A stretch of 64,000 nt of DNA from Neisseriaceae bacterium (GTDB taxonomy: Bacteria; Pseudomonadota; Gammaproteobacteria; Burkholderiales; UBA11063): assembly GCA_947446595.1 (NCBI GenBank), contig CANFGS010000001.1, forward strand, positions 1 through 64,000, written 5' to 3'. A program made the position numbers and the translations under genes. The notes beneath the pieces are model-generated. The model was not told the DNA's origin. It did no database searches and was given only the letters and a program-made list of their open reading frames with translations. Below, one piece after another: positions 56,223 to 64,000 of this stretch (the stretch's first letter is position 1; each line of letters opens with the position of its first letter).

Positions 56223-57407
56223 ATGCAAAAACAAACAATAATCACAACACAAAATAGTTTAAAACGAACTGTCAAGACATCTCAAGAATTACTTACTCAA
56301 AGTATTAGTAAGGTAAATCTAACATCAAAGCGTGTTAATAGTACGGGAATCCCTTTAATTGATACGGCTAAAGTTAAGCCGCTCACAAAATATAGTACGA
56401 TGGAGCTTTTTGCTGGTTGTGGTGGATTAGCTCTTGGTCTTGAACTGGCAGGTCTTGAGACAATAGCATTGAATGAAATAAATAAACATGCCTGTGCAAC
56501 TTTACGTAAAAATCGTCCAGAATGGCATGTAATTGAAGAGGATATTATAACGTTTGTAAAAAATGGCATAAACCAATACATAAAAAACATACCACAAATA
56601 GACCTAATATCTGGCGGTTACCCTTGCCAGGCATTTAGTTATGCAGGTAGGAGACTTGGGCTTGAAGATACGCGTGGTACAATGTTTTATAGCTATGCGG
56701 AATTGTTAAAACAAATTAAGCCAAAAATGTTTCTTGTAGAAAATGTAAAAGGTTTATTAACGCATGATAACGGAGCTACATTAAAAACCATGATAGATAT
56801 TTTTGAAGATATTGGTTATCATGTTGTTTACCAAACATTAAATGCGAAAAATTATGGAGTAGCCCAGAAACGAGAAAGACTAGCGATAATTGGTGTACGT
56901 AAAGAGTATTATAGAAAAGGGGTTATCCCGTCCTTCCCTAAACCATATGAAAGATTAGTTACATTGGGAGAGGTAATAAAAGATGTTCCTATATCTGAGG
57001 GTGCAAAATACCCGGATAAAAAACGCAAAATACTAGATTTGGTACCTCCGGGTGGTTATTGGCGTGATTTGCCAGAAAAAATAGCAAGAGAATATATGGG
57101 GGTAAGCTATTACTCTGGTGGTGGAAGAACTGGTATGGCTAGACGCTTATCCTGGGACGAACAAAGTTTGACGTTAACATGTAGCCCAGCCCAAAAGCAA
57201 ACAGAGCGGTGTCACCCGTCTGAAACAAGACCATTTACTGTTAGAGAATATGCTAGGATACAAAGCTTTCCTGATACGTGGGAGTTTGAAGGGTCAATGA
57301 ACGAAAAATATAAGCAAATTGGTAATGCTGTTCCTGTTCATTTTGCTACAGCCATTGGGCTTGCGATTGTGCATACGCTAAATCAAATTCATGATCTAGG
57401 GTTATAA
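56223..57407 (+). CDS. DNA (cytosine-5)-methyltransferase of an R-M system
   Basis: A 394-residue m5C methyltransferase. Motif I MELFAGCGGLALGLELAG (about 60), catalytic PCQAFSYAGRRLGLEDTRG (motif IV, Cys near 138), motif VI FLVENVKGLL, motif VIII QKRERLAIIGV, a target-recognition region near 240-330, then motifs IX-X (RPFTVREYARIQSFPDTWEF, then QIGNAVPVHFA). It has an extra N-terminal segment of about 58 residues, so a later start cannot be excluded. It protects host DNA against the nuclease encoded one base downstream; recognition is probably GGNCC- or GGWCC-like by partner homology (inference). Confidence 0.93.
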   Translation: MQKQTIITTQNSLKRTVKTSQELLTQSISKVNLTSKRVNSTGIPLIDTAKVKPLTKYSTMELFAGCGGLALGLELAGLETIALNEINKHACATLRKNRPEWHVIEEDIITFVKNGINQYIKNIPQIDLISGGYPCQAFSYAGRRLGLEDTRGTMFYSYAELLKQIKPKMFLVENVKGLLTHDNGATLKTMIDIFEDIGYHVVYQTLNAKNYGVAQKRERLAIIGVRKEYYRKGVIPSFPKPYERLVTLGEVIKDVPISEGAKYPDKKRKILDLVPPGGYWRDLPEKIAREYMGVSYYSGGGRTGMARRLSWDEQSLTLTCSPAQKQTERCHPSETRPFTVREYARIQSFPDTWEFEGSMNEKYKQIGNAVPVHFATAIGLAIVHTLNQIHDLGL

Positions 57408-57408
57408 A

Positions 57409-58179
57409 ATGGCTAATAACAGTATTAATAAAAATGAAGTTATAAAGAATGCAAAAGAGTTTTTTAAAAAATATATAATAGAAAATCATATTAAAAATAC
57501 AGAAAAGCTAACCAAGATTTCTGAATTTAATATCAATCCATTTCTAACTATATACTTGGCAAATTTTCTTTCTGGGCATGTTACATCTGAAACTATAGCA
57601 AAGGCACTAATATATCCAAGGGTACTAGGTAGTTCAATCACCACCTCGTTCGGTAGCCATATACAAAATTTTTGCAGTAGCCTATTACCTAGCATTGGCT
57701 CCACTACTCCGGGTATTGATATTGAATTTATAGATCAGAAAGATAACCGTAAAAAATATTGTCAGATAAAGGCTGGACCCAACACAATCAATAAAGATGA
57801 TATAACAACTATAATTAATCATTTTAAGGGTATAAAAAACATAGCGCGAACCAATAACCTACAAATTAGTACAAGTGATATGATTGTTGGTGTGCTTTAT
57901 GGAACCAATGAAGAATTAAGTTCACATTATAGAACAATTAATGATGAGTATCCAGTATTTACAGGACAAGAGTTTTGGCATAGGCTTACAGGTGATGAAA
58001 ATTTTTATTATGACTTAATCAATGCGATTATTGAAGTAACAGAAATTGTTGAAAATACAGAGATTAAGAATAGTACTGCTAATTTACTTGATACGGTAAT
58101 AAAAAAACTAGCAAAAGAAATAAAGCAAAGTAGTGCATTTAAAAATTATCTAAATAAAAATCCAGATGCAATGGAGTAA
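57409..58179 (+). CDS. Type II restriction endonuclease, Eco47II/Sau96I-like
   Basis: A 256-residue protein that I assign to the Eco47II family from LNPF-type NINPFLTIYLANFLSGH, ALIYPRVLGSSITTSFGSHI, TTPGIDIEFIDQKDNRKKYC followed by QIKAGPNTINKDDI, and FTGQEFWHRLTGDENFYYDL. The PD-(D/E)XK-like site is probably GID ... Q-x-K. Known members cut GGNCC or GGWCC. It begins one base after the methyltransferase stop, a gene order (M then R) that lets protection be made first. Confidence 0.82.
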   Translation: MANNSINKNEVIKNAKEFFKKYIIENHIKNTEKLTKISEFNINPFLTIYLANFLSGHVTSETIAKALIYPRVLGSSITTSFGSHIQNFCSSLLPSIGSTTPGIDIEFIDQKDNRKKYCQIKAGPNTINKDDITTIINHFKGIKNIARTNNLQISTSDMIVGVLYGTNEELSSHYRTINDEYPVFTGQEFWHRLTGDENFYYDLINAIIEVTEIVENTEIKNSTANLLDTVIKKLAKEIKQSSAFKNYLNKNPDAME

Positions 58180-58185
58180 GAATTC

Positions 58186-58221
58186 CCATAGTCAAGTTTA
58201 AAGCTCTAAACTTGACTATGG
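58186..58221. terminator. 15-base perfect hairpin after the R-M genes
   Basis: CCATAGTCAAGTTTA and TAAACTTGACTATGG around the loop AAGCTC, beginning 7 bases past the nuclease stop. There is no T-run, so the terminator call is tentative; it may mark an insertion boundary. Confidence 0.5.
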
Positions 58222-58337
58222 ATCCTTATAATTAAATTTTATTCACGTTTTTTAACTATATCTTTCGAATTTGAAATCTTTTTTACAAAAAATTACTTGC
58301 CTAAGATATAATAGTTCTTTTATTGCGGTGCATTGTT

Positions 58338-58985
58338 ATGACAGCTAAAGTGATCGTTGTTACCAATCAAAAAGGTGGTTGTGGTAAAACCACGCTTACT
58401 ATGAATCTTGCAGCTACTCTTGGGCTTAAAAATAAGGTCTTAGTTGTTGATGGCGACCCACAAGGAAGTGCGACTCGTTGGGCAGCTTGTAGCTCAGACG
58501 ATAAACCATTCCCCGCATCCGTAATGGGTTTAGCAAATGTAGGCGATAAAGTACATCGCGAAATTAAAAAATATCTAAATGATTATGAATATGTAGTAGT
58601 TGATTGTCCTCCTGCAGTAGAAAATCCTTTTACAGGTTCAGCGCTAATGATTGCTAATCTAGCTTTAATTCCTATAGTGCCATCACCAACAGACTTATGG
58701 TCAGCTATTGGTATCCAAAAACTAATCAATAATGTTATGGTAGTGAATGAAAATCTCCAAACTAGACTGGTAGCTAATATGTGTCAAGGTAATATTAGTA
58801 TTTCCAAAGAAGCGCTGGTTCTAATTGAAGAATTCGAGTTTCCAAAGACTAAGACTGATATCTACCAAAGAACAGCATATAGACAAGCGGCAGTGTTTGG
58901 TGGTTCAGTTCATGATTTGGATAATACAAAGGCTAAAGATGAATTAAAGTCTTTAGTTAAAGAAATACGAGCAATCTTAGTTTAA
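58338..58985 (+). CDS. ParA/MinD-like ATPase
   Basis: The start at 58338 (MTAKVIVVTNQKGGCGKTT) is chosen over a TTG at 58323. About 215 residues. Deviant Walker A KGGCGKTT, Walker A' VDGDPQGSATRWA, Walker B-like YVVVDCPPAVENPF and the late SPTDLWSA are typical of small ParA proteins. Such ATPases segregate DNA or position protein complexes on the nucleoid. No parB or parS-like gene is next to it. The only partner candidate is the 96-residue protein just downstream. An orphan chromosomal ParA of the type that positions cellular machines is possible. Confidence 0.9.
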   Translation: MTAKVIVVTNQKGGCGKTTLTMNLAATLGLKNKVLVVDGDPQGSATRWAACSSDDKPFPASVMGLANVGDKVHREIKKYLNDYEYVVVDCPPAVENPFTGSALMIANLALIPIVPSPTDLWSAIGIQKLINNVMVVNENLQTRLVANMCQGNISISKEALVLIEEFEFPKTKTDIYQRTAYRQAAVFGGSVHDLDNTKAKDELKSLVKEIRAILV

Positions 58986-59004
58986 AAATTGAAAGGTAGA
59001 AATT

Positions 59005-59295
59005 ATGTCAAAATTAAGTAGTCTAATGCGTAATTCAATTAGTGCGGAAAAACAAAGTTTAGAACACGGTCATGTTGAAGTGCTGAAGAAGAAACCACAA
59101 AGGTTGGCTACTGTTGTGCCTGATCTAGGATTTATCCAAAATTATTATGAAAGCTATATAGCAATAATTAGATCCCAAACTAAACTCTATGAACTAATTC
59201 AAAAAGAACAGATATCAATTATTGAAAATAATATCGCGTCGAGTTTTAAGATTTTAAATTCATTAAAAAATGGATTTAAGTCGCTTCAGTCTTAA
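59005..59295 (+). CDS. Small protein of unknown function, probable ParA partner
   Basis: A 96-residue protein that I do not recognise. It starts MSKLSSLMRNSISAEKQSLE, has a short basic stretch (KKKPQRL) near residue 28, and the second half is predicted helical with heptad-like hydrophobics (YYESYIAIIRSQTKLYELIQ, then IIENNIASSFKILNSLKNGF), possibly a coiled coil. The AAAGG site and 19-base gap after parA point to co-expression. ParA partners commonly present a basic N-terminal peptide to stimulate the ATPase; the basic stretch could do that, but this is inference. Its end overlaps the convergent L,D-transpeptidase gene by 4 bases. Confidence 0.7.
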   Translation: MSKLSSLMRNSISAEKQSLEHGHVEVLKKKPQRLATVVPDLGFIQNYYESYIAIIRSQTKLYELIQKEQISIIENNIASSFKILNSLKNGFKSLQS

Positions 59296-59930
59296 TTAGT
59301 AATTAGTATATGAGGATTTAGGGAGTTATCTAGCCATTGGATGATTTTTAGCATATCTTTTTCTGAAACGGTTATGCAGCCAATACTACCGATATTATAA
59401 CCATACCAGATATGCATAAAAATAGCACTGCCGCGACCTTTTACAATTGGATTCATATTATATTTAATAACGATACCGTATTTGTAGGTGCCATCATCTC
59501 TTAGCATGTTTTCATAGCTATTAGCCGTTGCTATACCATGTACCCATTGATTGTATTTTGGATCATCAGGATCATCAATAAATTTATCAATCCTGGTTAT
59601 TTGACGATAATTAACTTTAAGTGCCATAGATTCGTTATCAAAAGCAGTACCGAGTGGAAATAGTCCAGCGGGAGTCTTGTTGTCACCCTCTATTTTGTCG
59701 TAGCTAATACCTCTTGAACCAACATTTGCACTAATTGTTGGCAAAACTTGTACCCAAGTAGATTCATTTCTTTGTAAGGTATAAACTTCAGCGACTGGAG
59801 TATTAAGAGCTTTAACTAAAATGAGTTGTTTGGTATTTGATGGGATTTGAGTAGAGTATTTCTTAAGGATAGTAGATACATCCATTGCATTTACAGTAAA
59901 ACAAACTAGACACAAAAATATACGTAGCAT
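59292..59930 (-). CDS. L,D-transpeptidase (YkuD family)
   Basis: A 212-residue secreted protein with signal MLRIFLCLVCFTVNAMD. The YkuD catalytic site is HIWYGYNIGSIGCITVSEKD, with the His and the nucleophilic Cys of S-I-G-C. Upstream DNKTPAGLFPLG is also typical. Such enzymes form 3-3 crosslinks in peptidoglycan, anchor lipoproteins to it, or trim it. With two lytic transglycosylases elsewhere in the window it adds to cell-wall remodelling. RBS AGGTAG. Confidence 0.9.
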   Translation of the reverse strand: MLRIFLCLVCFTVNAMDVSTILKKYSTQIPSNTKQLILVKALNTPVAEVYTLQRNESTWVQVLPTISANVGSRGISYDKIEGDNKTPAGLFPLGTAFDNESMALKVNYRQITRIDKFIDDPDDPKYNQWVHGIATANSYENMLRDDGTYKYGIVIKYNMNPIVKGRGSAIFMHIWYGYNIGSIGCITVSEKDMLKIIQWLDNSLNPHILITN

Positions 59931-59974
59931 TATATTACTACCTTTAAATTTGACTATTTATAATTGTTTATAAT

Positions 59975-61420
59975 TTATCCAAGTACTATTGTACCATTAT
60001 ACCATAATACAAATGCAGAAATTGCAGTTACTATAATTACTAAGAACATTAAAACTTCAAATTTATTCATTAATAATTTTTGCCCATTCTCGCGACGTGC
60101 TTTATAAAATACAAATATACCAATAAAATACATAATGCTTGAGATTGCCAAATACTTTAAGCCACCGGCATAAATTAGCCAAATAGAGTATGTTACGGCT
60201 ACTATTCCTTTTATCAATTCATAATAATAGATTTTTTTATCAGTTATAATTAATTTAAAAGCATACATTGCTGCAAGTAGATACGGTAGCAATACCAGGC
60301 TTGTTGCGATTTGTATCATGTTTAGATAGATTGCCCCACTTTTATAGGCACAGACAATAAACAATTGTAATGTAAGACTACTAAATAAAAGTGCATTACT
60401 AGGTACGAGTTTTTTGTTTAGTTTAGTCAAAATCCGTGGCATCGTTTTGTCAATTGCTGATAAATATACAATATTTGTTGCAAGCATTTGCCAAGCTAAA
60501 AGTGCTCCTACTACAGAAATTAGGGCGGAGAAACGAATCAAATTACCACCAATAGAGCCAATTACAGCTGCCATTATTCCTGCCGTAGATGGGGTTTGAA
60601 GAGTTTGAACTGAGGCAGTAGTGATAATCCCAAATGGTAATACTGAAATTAGGGTGTCGATTATTAGTACTACTATAACGCTTAACATAGTAGCCTTCGC
60701 AACATCTTTCATTGATTTAGCATAAATAGCATAGATACAAGCAGCTTCAATCCCCACAAAATCCCATACAGTTACAAGCATAGTGCTTTTTATTTGGGTT
60801 AGCATACTACCTAAATGTAAATCAAGGGTAGACATATTGATTTTGAACATATGCCACTGAAAGCCATAACAAAATACTACAATAATAGCCCCAAGAGCTA
60901 AGAGTTTAACAGTAGTAATCATAATATTTATATATGAGGCTTCTTTTATCCCTATTGAAATTACAATATGCACAACCCAGATTAATAAAGATTCGCCAAT
61001 AAATGCTTGTAAGGTTCCACCTGCTGATGTTCCGTGTCCAAAGATGCCAAAGAAATTACCCAATGTAGCAAAAATAAATATAAGATAGCTAGCATTGGCA
61101 AGAATAGCATTTAGCCAGTATCCCCATGCAGAATTAAATCCTACAAAGTCACCAAACCCGAATTTGGCGTAGCCATAGATACCGCTTTTAATGTCAGGAC
61201 GTCGTGCAGATATATATACAAATGACCAGGCAAGAGCAATCATTCCAATAGCAACTATAACCCAATTAAGGACAACAGCTATAGCACCAGCACGATTGGC
61301 AATGTTTTGTGGTATATCAAATACACCACTACCCATTATAGAACCGAATGTTAATGAAAATAATGCAAAGAATGTTAAGTCTTTAAAATCTGCATTATTT
61401 GTTGAAGTATTTTTGACCAT
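59975..61420 (-). CDS. APC-superfamily amino acid permease/antiporter, copy 1
   Basis: A 481-residue protein with about 12 membrane helices. FGSIMGSGVFDIPQNIANRA in the first helix is the GSG(V/I)F substrate loop of basic amino acid/polyamine antiporters such as ArcD or LysP-like carriers. Also seen: SGIYGYAKFGFGDFVGFNSA, WDFVGIEAACIYAIYAKSMK and a late LLAWQMLATNIVYLSAIDKT. The substrate is not determinable. It is one of two tandem near-copies. Its C-terminal roughly 100 residues are identical to those of the gene at 61446. The upstream RBS is poor, and only 25 bases separate it from copy 2, so it may depend on read-through. Confidence 0.88.
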   Translation of the reverse strand: MVKNTSTNNADFKDLTFFALFSLTFGSIMGSGVFDIPQNIANRAGAIAVVLNWVIVAIGMIALAWSFVYISARRPDIKSGIYGYAKFGFGDFVGFNSAWGYWLNAILANASYLIFIFATLGNFFGIFGHGTSAGGTLQAFIGESLLIWVVHIVISIGIKEASYINIMITTVKLLALGAIIVVFCYGFQWHMFKINMSTLDLHLGSMLTQIKSTMLVTVWDFVGIEAACIYAIYAKSMKDVAKATMLSVIVVLIIDTLISVLPFGIITTASVQTLQTPSTAGIMAAVIGSIGGNLIRFSALISVVGALLAWQMLATNIVYLSAIDKTMPRILTKLNKKLVPSNALLFSSLTLQLFIVCAYKSGAIYLNMIQIATSLVLLPYLLAAMYAFKLIITDKKIYYYELIKGIVAVTYSIWLIYAGGLKYLAISSIMYFIGIFVFYKARRENGQKLLMNKFEVLMFLVIIVTAISAFVLWYNGTIVLG

Positions 61421-61445
61421 TTTATATTATCTAAAATTTATTACG

Positions 61446-62891
61446 TTAACCAAGCACTATTGTACCATTGTACCATAATACAAATGCAGATATTGCAGTT
61501 ACTATAATTACTAAGAACATTAAAACTTCAAATTTATTCATTAATAATTTTTGACCATTTTCGCGACGTGCTTTATAAAACACAAATATACCAATAAAAT
61601 ACATAATGCTTGAGATTGCCAAATACTTTAAGCCACCGGCATAAATTAGCCAAATAGAGTATGTTACGGCTACTATTCCTTTTATCAATTCATAATAATA
61701 GATTTTTTTATCAGTGATAATTAATTTAAAGGCATACATTGCAGCAAGTAGATACGGTACCAATACTAAGCTTGTAGCTATTTGTATCATATTTAGATAA
61801 ATTGCACCACTTTTGTAAGCACAAACTATAAACAATTGTAATATAAGGCTACTGAATAAAAGTGCATTACTAGGTACGAGTTTTTTATTTAGTTTAGTAA
61901 AAATCCGTGGCATTGTTTTGTCAATTGCAGATAGATAGACAATATTAGTTGCAAGCATTTGCCAAGCAAGAAGTGCTCCTACTACGCAAATTAGAACGGA
62001 AAAACGAATTAAATTACCACTAATAGGGCCAATTACAGTTGCCATTATCCCAGCAGTAGATGGAGTTTGAAGGGTTTGAACTGAGGCTGTTGTCATAATC
62101 CCAAATGGTAATACTGAAATTAAGGTGTCGATTATTAGTACTACTACAACGCTTAGCATAGTAGCCTTCGCAACATCTTTCATTGATTTAGCATGAATAG
62201 CATAGATACAAGCAGCTTCAATCCCAATAAAATCCCATACGGTTACAAGCATGGTACTCTTTATTTGGGTCAACATACTACCTAAATGTAAATCAAGGGT
62301 AGACATATTAAATTTGAACATATGCCACTGAAACCCATAACAAAATACTAAAATAATAGCGGTTAGGGCTAGAATTTTAATAGTAGTAATCATAATATTC
62401 ACATATGACGCTTCTTTTATACCTAAAGAAATTACAATATATACAACCCAGATTAATACGGATTCGCCAATAAATGATTGTAAGGTTCCACCAGCTGTTG
62501 CGCCATGTCCAAATATACCAAAGAAATTACCCAAAGTTGCGAAAATATAGATAAGATAACTTGCATTCCCAAGAAGAGCATTAAGCCAATATCCCCACGC
62601 AGAATTAAACCCTACAAAGTCACCAAACCCAAATTTGGCATAGCCATAAATACCACTCTTTATATCTGGTCGTCTTCCTGAGATATATACAAATGACCAA
62701 GCAAGTGCAATCATACCTATAGCAACAATTCCCCAGTGGAGAACTACTGCAATAGCACCAGCACGATTAGCAATATTTTGTGGTATATCAAATACACCAC
62801 TACCCATTATAGAGCCGAATGTTAATGAAAAAAGAGCAAAAAAAGTTAGATCTTTTATCTTAGAATCACTCGATAATGTTTTTATAGTCAT
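61446..62891 (-). CDS. APC-superfamily amino acid permease/antiporter, copy 2
   Basis: The upstream twin of the previous gene, same length (481). The N-terminal cytoplasmic end differs (MTIKTLSSDSKIKDL here), and about 30 substitutions are scattered over the first three quarters, for example ALLGNASYLIYIF versus AILANASYLIFIF and GPISGN versus GSIGGN. The last hundred or so residues are identical. It has a good RBS (AGGA). The differences cluster in helices 3-6, so the two may have diverged in substrate or affinity while the C-terminal half was kept alike by gene conversion (inference). Confidence 0.88.
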   Translation of the reverse strand: MTIKTLSSDSKIKDLTFFALFSLTFGSIMGSGVFDIPQNIANRAGAIAVVLHWGIVAIGMIALAWSFVYISGRRPDIKSGIYGYAKFGFGDFVGFNSAWGYWLNALLGNASYLIYIFATLGNFFGIFGHGATAGGTLQSFIGESVLIWVVYIVISLGIKEASYVNIMITTIKILALTAIILVFCYGFQWHMFKFNMSTLDLHLGSMLTQIKSTMLVTVWDFIGIEAACIYAIHAKSMKDVAKATMLSVVVVLIIDTLISVLPFGIMTTASVQTLQTPSTAGIMATVIGPISGNLIRFSVLICVVGALLAWQMLATNIVYLSAIDKTMPRIFTKLNKKLVPSNALLFSSLILQLFIVCAYKSGAIYLNMIQIATSLVLVPYLLAAMYAFKLIITDKKIYYYELIKGIVAVTYSIWLIYAGGLKYLAISSIMYFIGIFVFYKARRENGQKLLMNKFEVLMFLVIIVTAISAFVLWYNGTIVLG

Positions 62892-63111
62892 TATGTTTCC
62901 TAAATTAACGCTTCAATTTAAATAAGTTAAATAGACTTTTAAGTTATATTTAAGCATATTTTATATCATTATTGCGTGATTATACAACTATTTATTTTAT
63001 GAAGTGTGATATATTATTGGATATTTTTAGGAAAACAACGTTATCAGACAATTTGGAGTAATAATACATTGAAAAAATATAGCTTAATAGCATTTGATAT
63101 TAAGCGCTACC

Positions 63112-64000
63112 TTATTTTTTGTCGCACCTTATTTTACAACTTGCAAACACGATTGTGATCATTAGTAATGGAATACTGTGAAATAAAAGTACCACGAAAC
63201 TTGGGCTAAACCAACCAAAAAATGGAGCAACTAAAAGCATTCCAATTCCAAATCCAGTCATTTGCATTAGTGTTAATAAGCTAAAAAATGGTAATCTTAT
63301 ATTACTAGGTTCTATTTGAACTCTAGATATTAAGCTTACCTCTGCTATACCGTCGCCTATACCAGCTAATATTGCAAAGATTATTAAGAATGATATTTTT
63401 GTTTGGGAAAATAATATAATAAAGCTACTTGACATCAAAAATACACCAATTAGAAATAATCGTTCTATGTTTAAAAATCTCTGATTATTGCTTAATAACG
63501 TATTTGTTATTTTAGCTCCAGTAAATTTACCAATTGCCCATGTTGCTAAGATTATACCCATGGTTTTACTTGTTGCATTTGGGGTGATTAATTCTGATAA
63601 TATTGGAAATCCAACATTATGGGCAGCGCTAGCTAATGTATCTGTTAAACTAACAACTAACATTACTGTTAATATTTTATGATTTTTTAATGAGTTTTTT
63701 AAGAACTTAAAAGTGCCACTGTCATTGGTTTTTGACTGGTTAGTTTGGTCATTAATTGGAATAACAAATTTAAGTGGTAAAAGCATAGTTGCAGCAATTA
63801 GATAGGTAATAATATTAATTACAAAGACCAACTTATAACCATAATTTGCTACAATTAAACCAGATGCTAAACTTCCTATAACACTTGAAGTAGCCGATAT
63901 TGATGCTAGCCAAGAATTGGCGGTTATCATATGTTTAGATTTTACTAAATAAGGTATTTGTGAGTTTATACCAATAGAAAACATTGAATTACTAAAACCT
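63112..64000 (-). CDS. MFS transporter, C-terminal part (runs off the window)
   Basis: At least 295 residues of a major facilitator protein. The frame stays open past the ATG at 63984 to the window edge (GFSNS precedes it), so the true start lies outside and the first two or so helices are missing. Visible are NSWLASISATSSVIGSLASG in helix 4-5, a central loop rich in Asn/Asp/Lys, and a second bundle with LAGIGDGIAEVSLISRVQIE. The latter looks like the drug/macrolide efflux (MefA-like) or enterobactin-exporter (EntS-like) group. It stops 220 bases downstream of the APC start region; no terminator was clear. Substrate unknown. Confidence 0.8.
   Translation of the reverse strand, partial: GFSNSMFSIGINSQIPYLVKSKHMITANSWLASISATSSVIGSLASGLIVANYGYKLVFVINIITYLIAATMLLPLKFVIPINDQTNQSKTNDSGTFKFLKNSLKNHKILTVMLVVSLTDTLASAAHNVGFPILSELITPNATSKTMGIILATWAIGKFTGAKITNTLLSNNQRFLNIERLFLIGVFLMSSSFIILFSQTKISFLIIFAILAGIGDGIAEVSLISRVQIEPSNIRLPFFSLLTLMQMTGFGIGMLLVAPFFGWFSPSFVVLLFHSIPLLMITIVFASCKIRCDKK

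Overview
The window is AT-rich chromosomal DNA from a Gram-negative bacterium, most likely a low-GC gamma- or betaproteobacterium. The signs are heptose/LPS synthesis (hldD), apolipoprotein N-acyltransferase (lnt), several lipoprotein signals, periplasmic lytic transglycosylases, YajQ, a surface-adhesin-E-type lipoprotein, and a Gly-Cys-Leu tRNA operon arranged like E. coli glyW-cysT-leuZ. I cannot name the species. Most of the window is closely packed housekeeping sequence with good Shine-Dalgarno sites and short gene overlaps.

Layout. 1-2.3 kb: the tail of a transposase, then a large repeat-built beta-propeller lipoprotein. 2.4-4.9 kb (minus): flavodoxin-like quinone reductase, etfB, etfA and a small zinc protein. 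5-17.3 kb: MltD-like transglycosylase, GH76 glycosidase, alpha/beta hydrolase, ychF, a dicarboxylate/amino acid symporter, alaS, an M14 carboxypeptidase, a REP-like repeat cluster, a second symporter of the same family, and an Rpn/PD-(D/E)XK nuclease. 17.4-25.7 kb: a complete minimal CRISPR-Cas system, with 28 identical repeats and 27 spacers of 32 nt, then cas6f, cas5fv, cas7fv, cas2-3 and cas1, all read on the minus strand. There is no cas8f, so this is the type I-F2 (I-Fv) architecture known from Shewanella putrefaciens CN-32. 26-33.8 kb: pnuC, yajQ, metN, lepA, pth, three tRNAs, ybeY, corC/ybeX and lnt.

33.9-45.5 kb holds the most novel-looking locus: an ATP-grasp ligase followed by two NRPS genes. 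The domain order is A-PCP-Cy-A(Ox)-PCP on the first protein and docking-C-A-PCP-TE on the second. The second A domain reads as a cysteine code. The Cy domain and an FMN-type oxidase embedded in that A domain predict a thiazole, so the likely product is a short peptide with a central thiazole. Similar ACCCCAT/ATGGGGT hairpins lie on both sides of the operon. A lipoprotein gene broken by an in-frame stop follows.

46.4-64 kb: adhesin-E lipoprotein, HU protein, CCA-adding enzyme, soluble lytic transglycosylase, 5-formyl-THF cyclo-ligase, DegT aminotransferase, PAP2 phosphatase, MidA-like methyltransferase, a second REP-like cluster, glutathione peroxidase, hldD, a type II restriction-modification pair (m5C methyltransferase plus Eco47II/Sau96I-like nuclease), a ParA ATPase with a small partner, an L,D-transpeptidase, two tandem duplicated APC transporters, and an MFS transporter cut by the window edge.

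The defence content is the CRISPR locus and the restriction-modification pair, about 30 kb apart. Domain and family calls come from reading motifs. No database search was possible, so specificities (NRPS substrates, restriction site, transporter substrates) are inferences.
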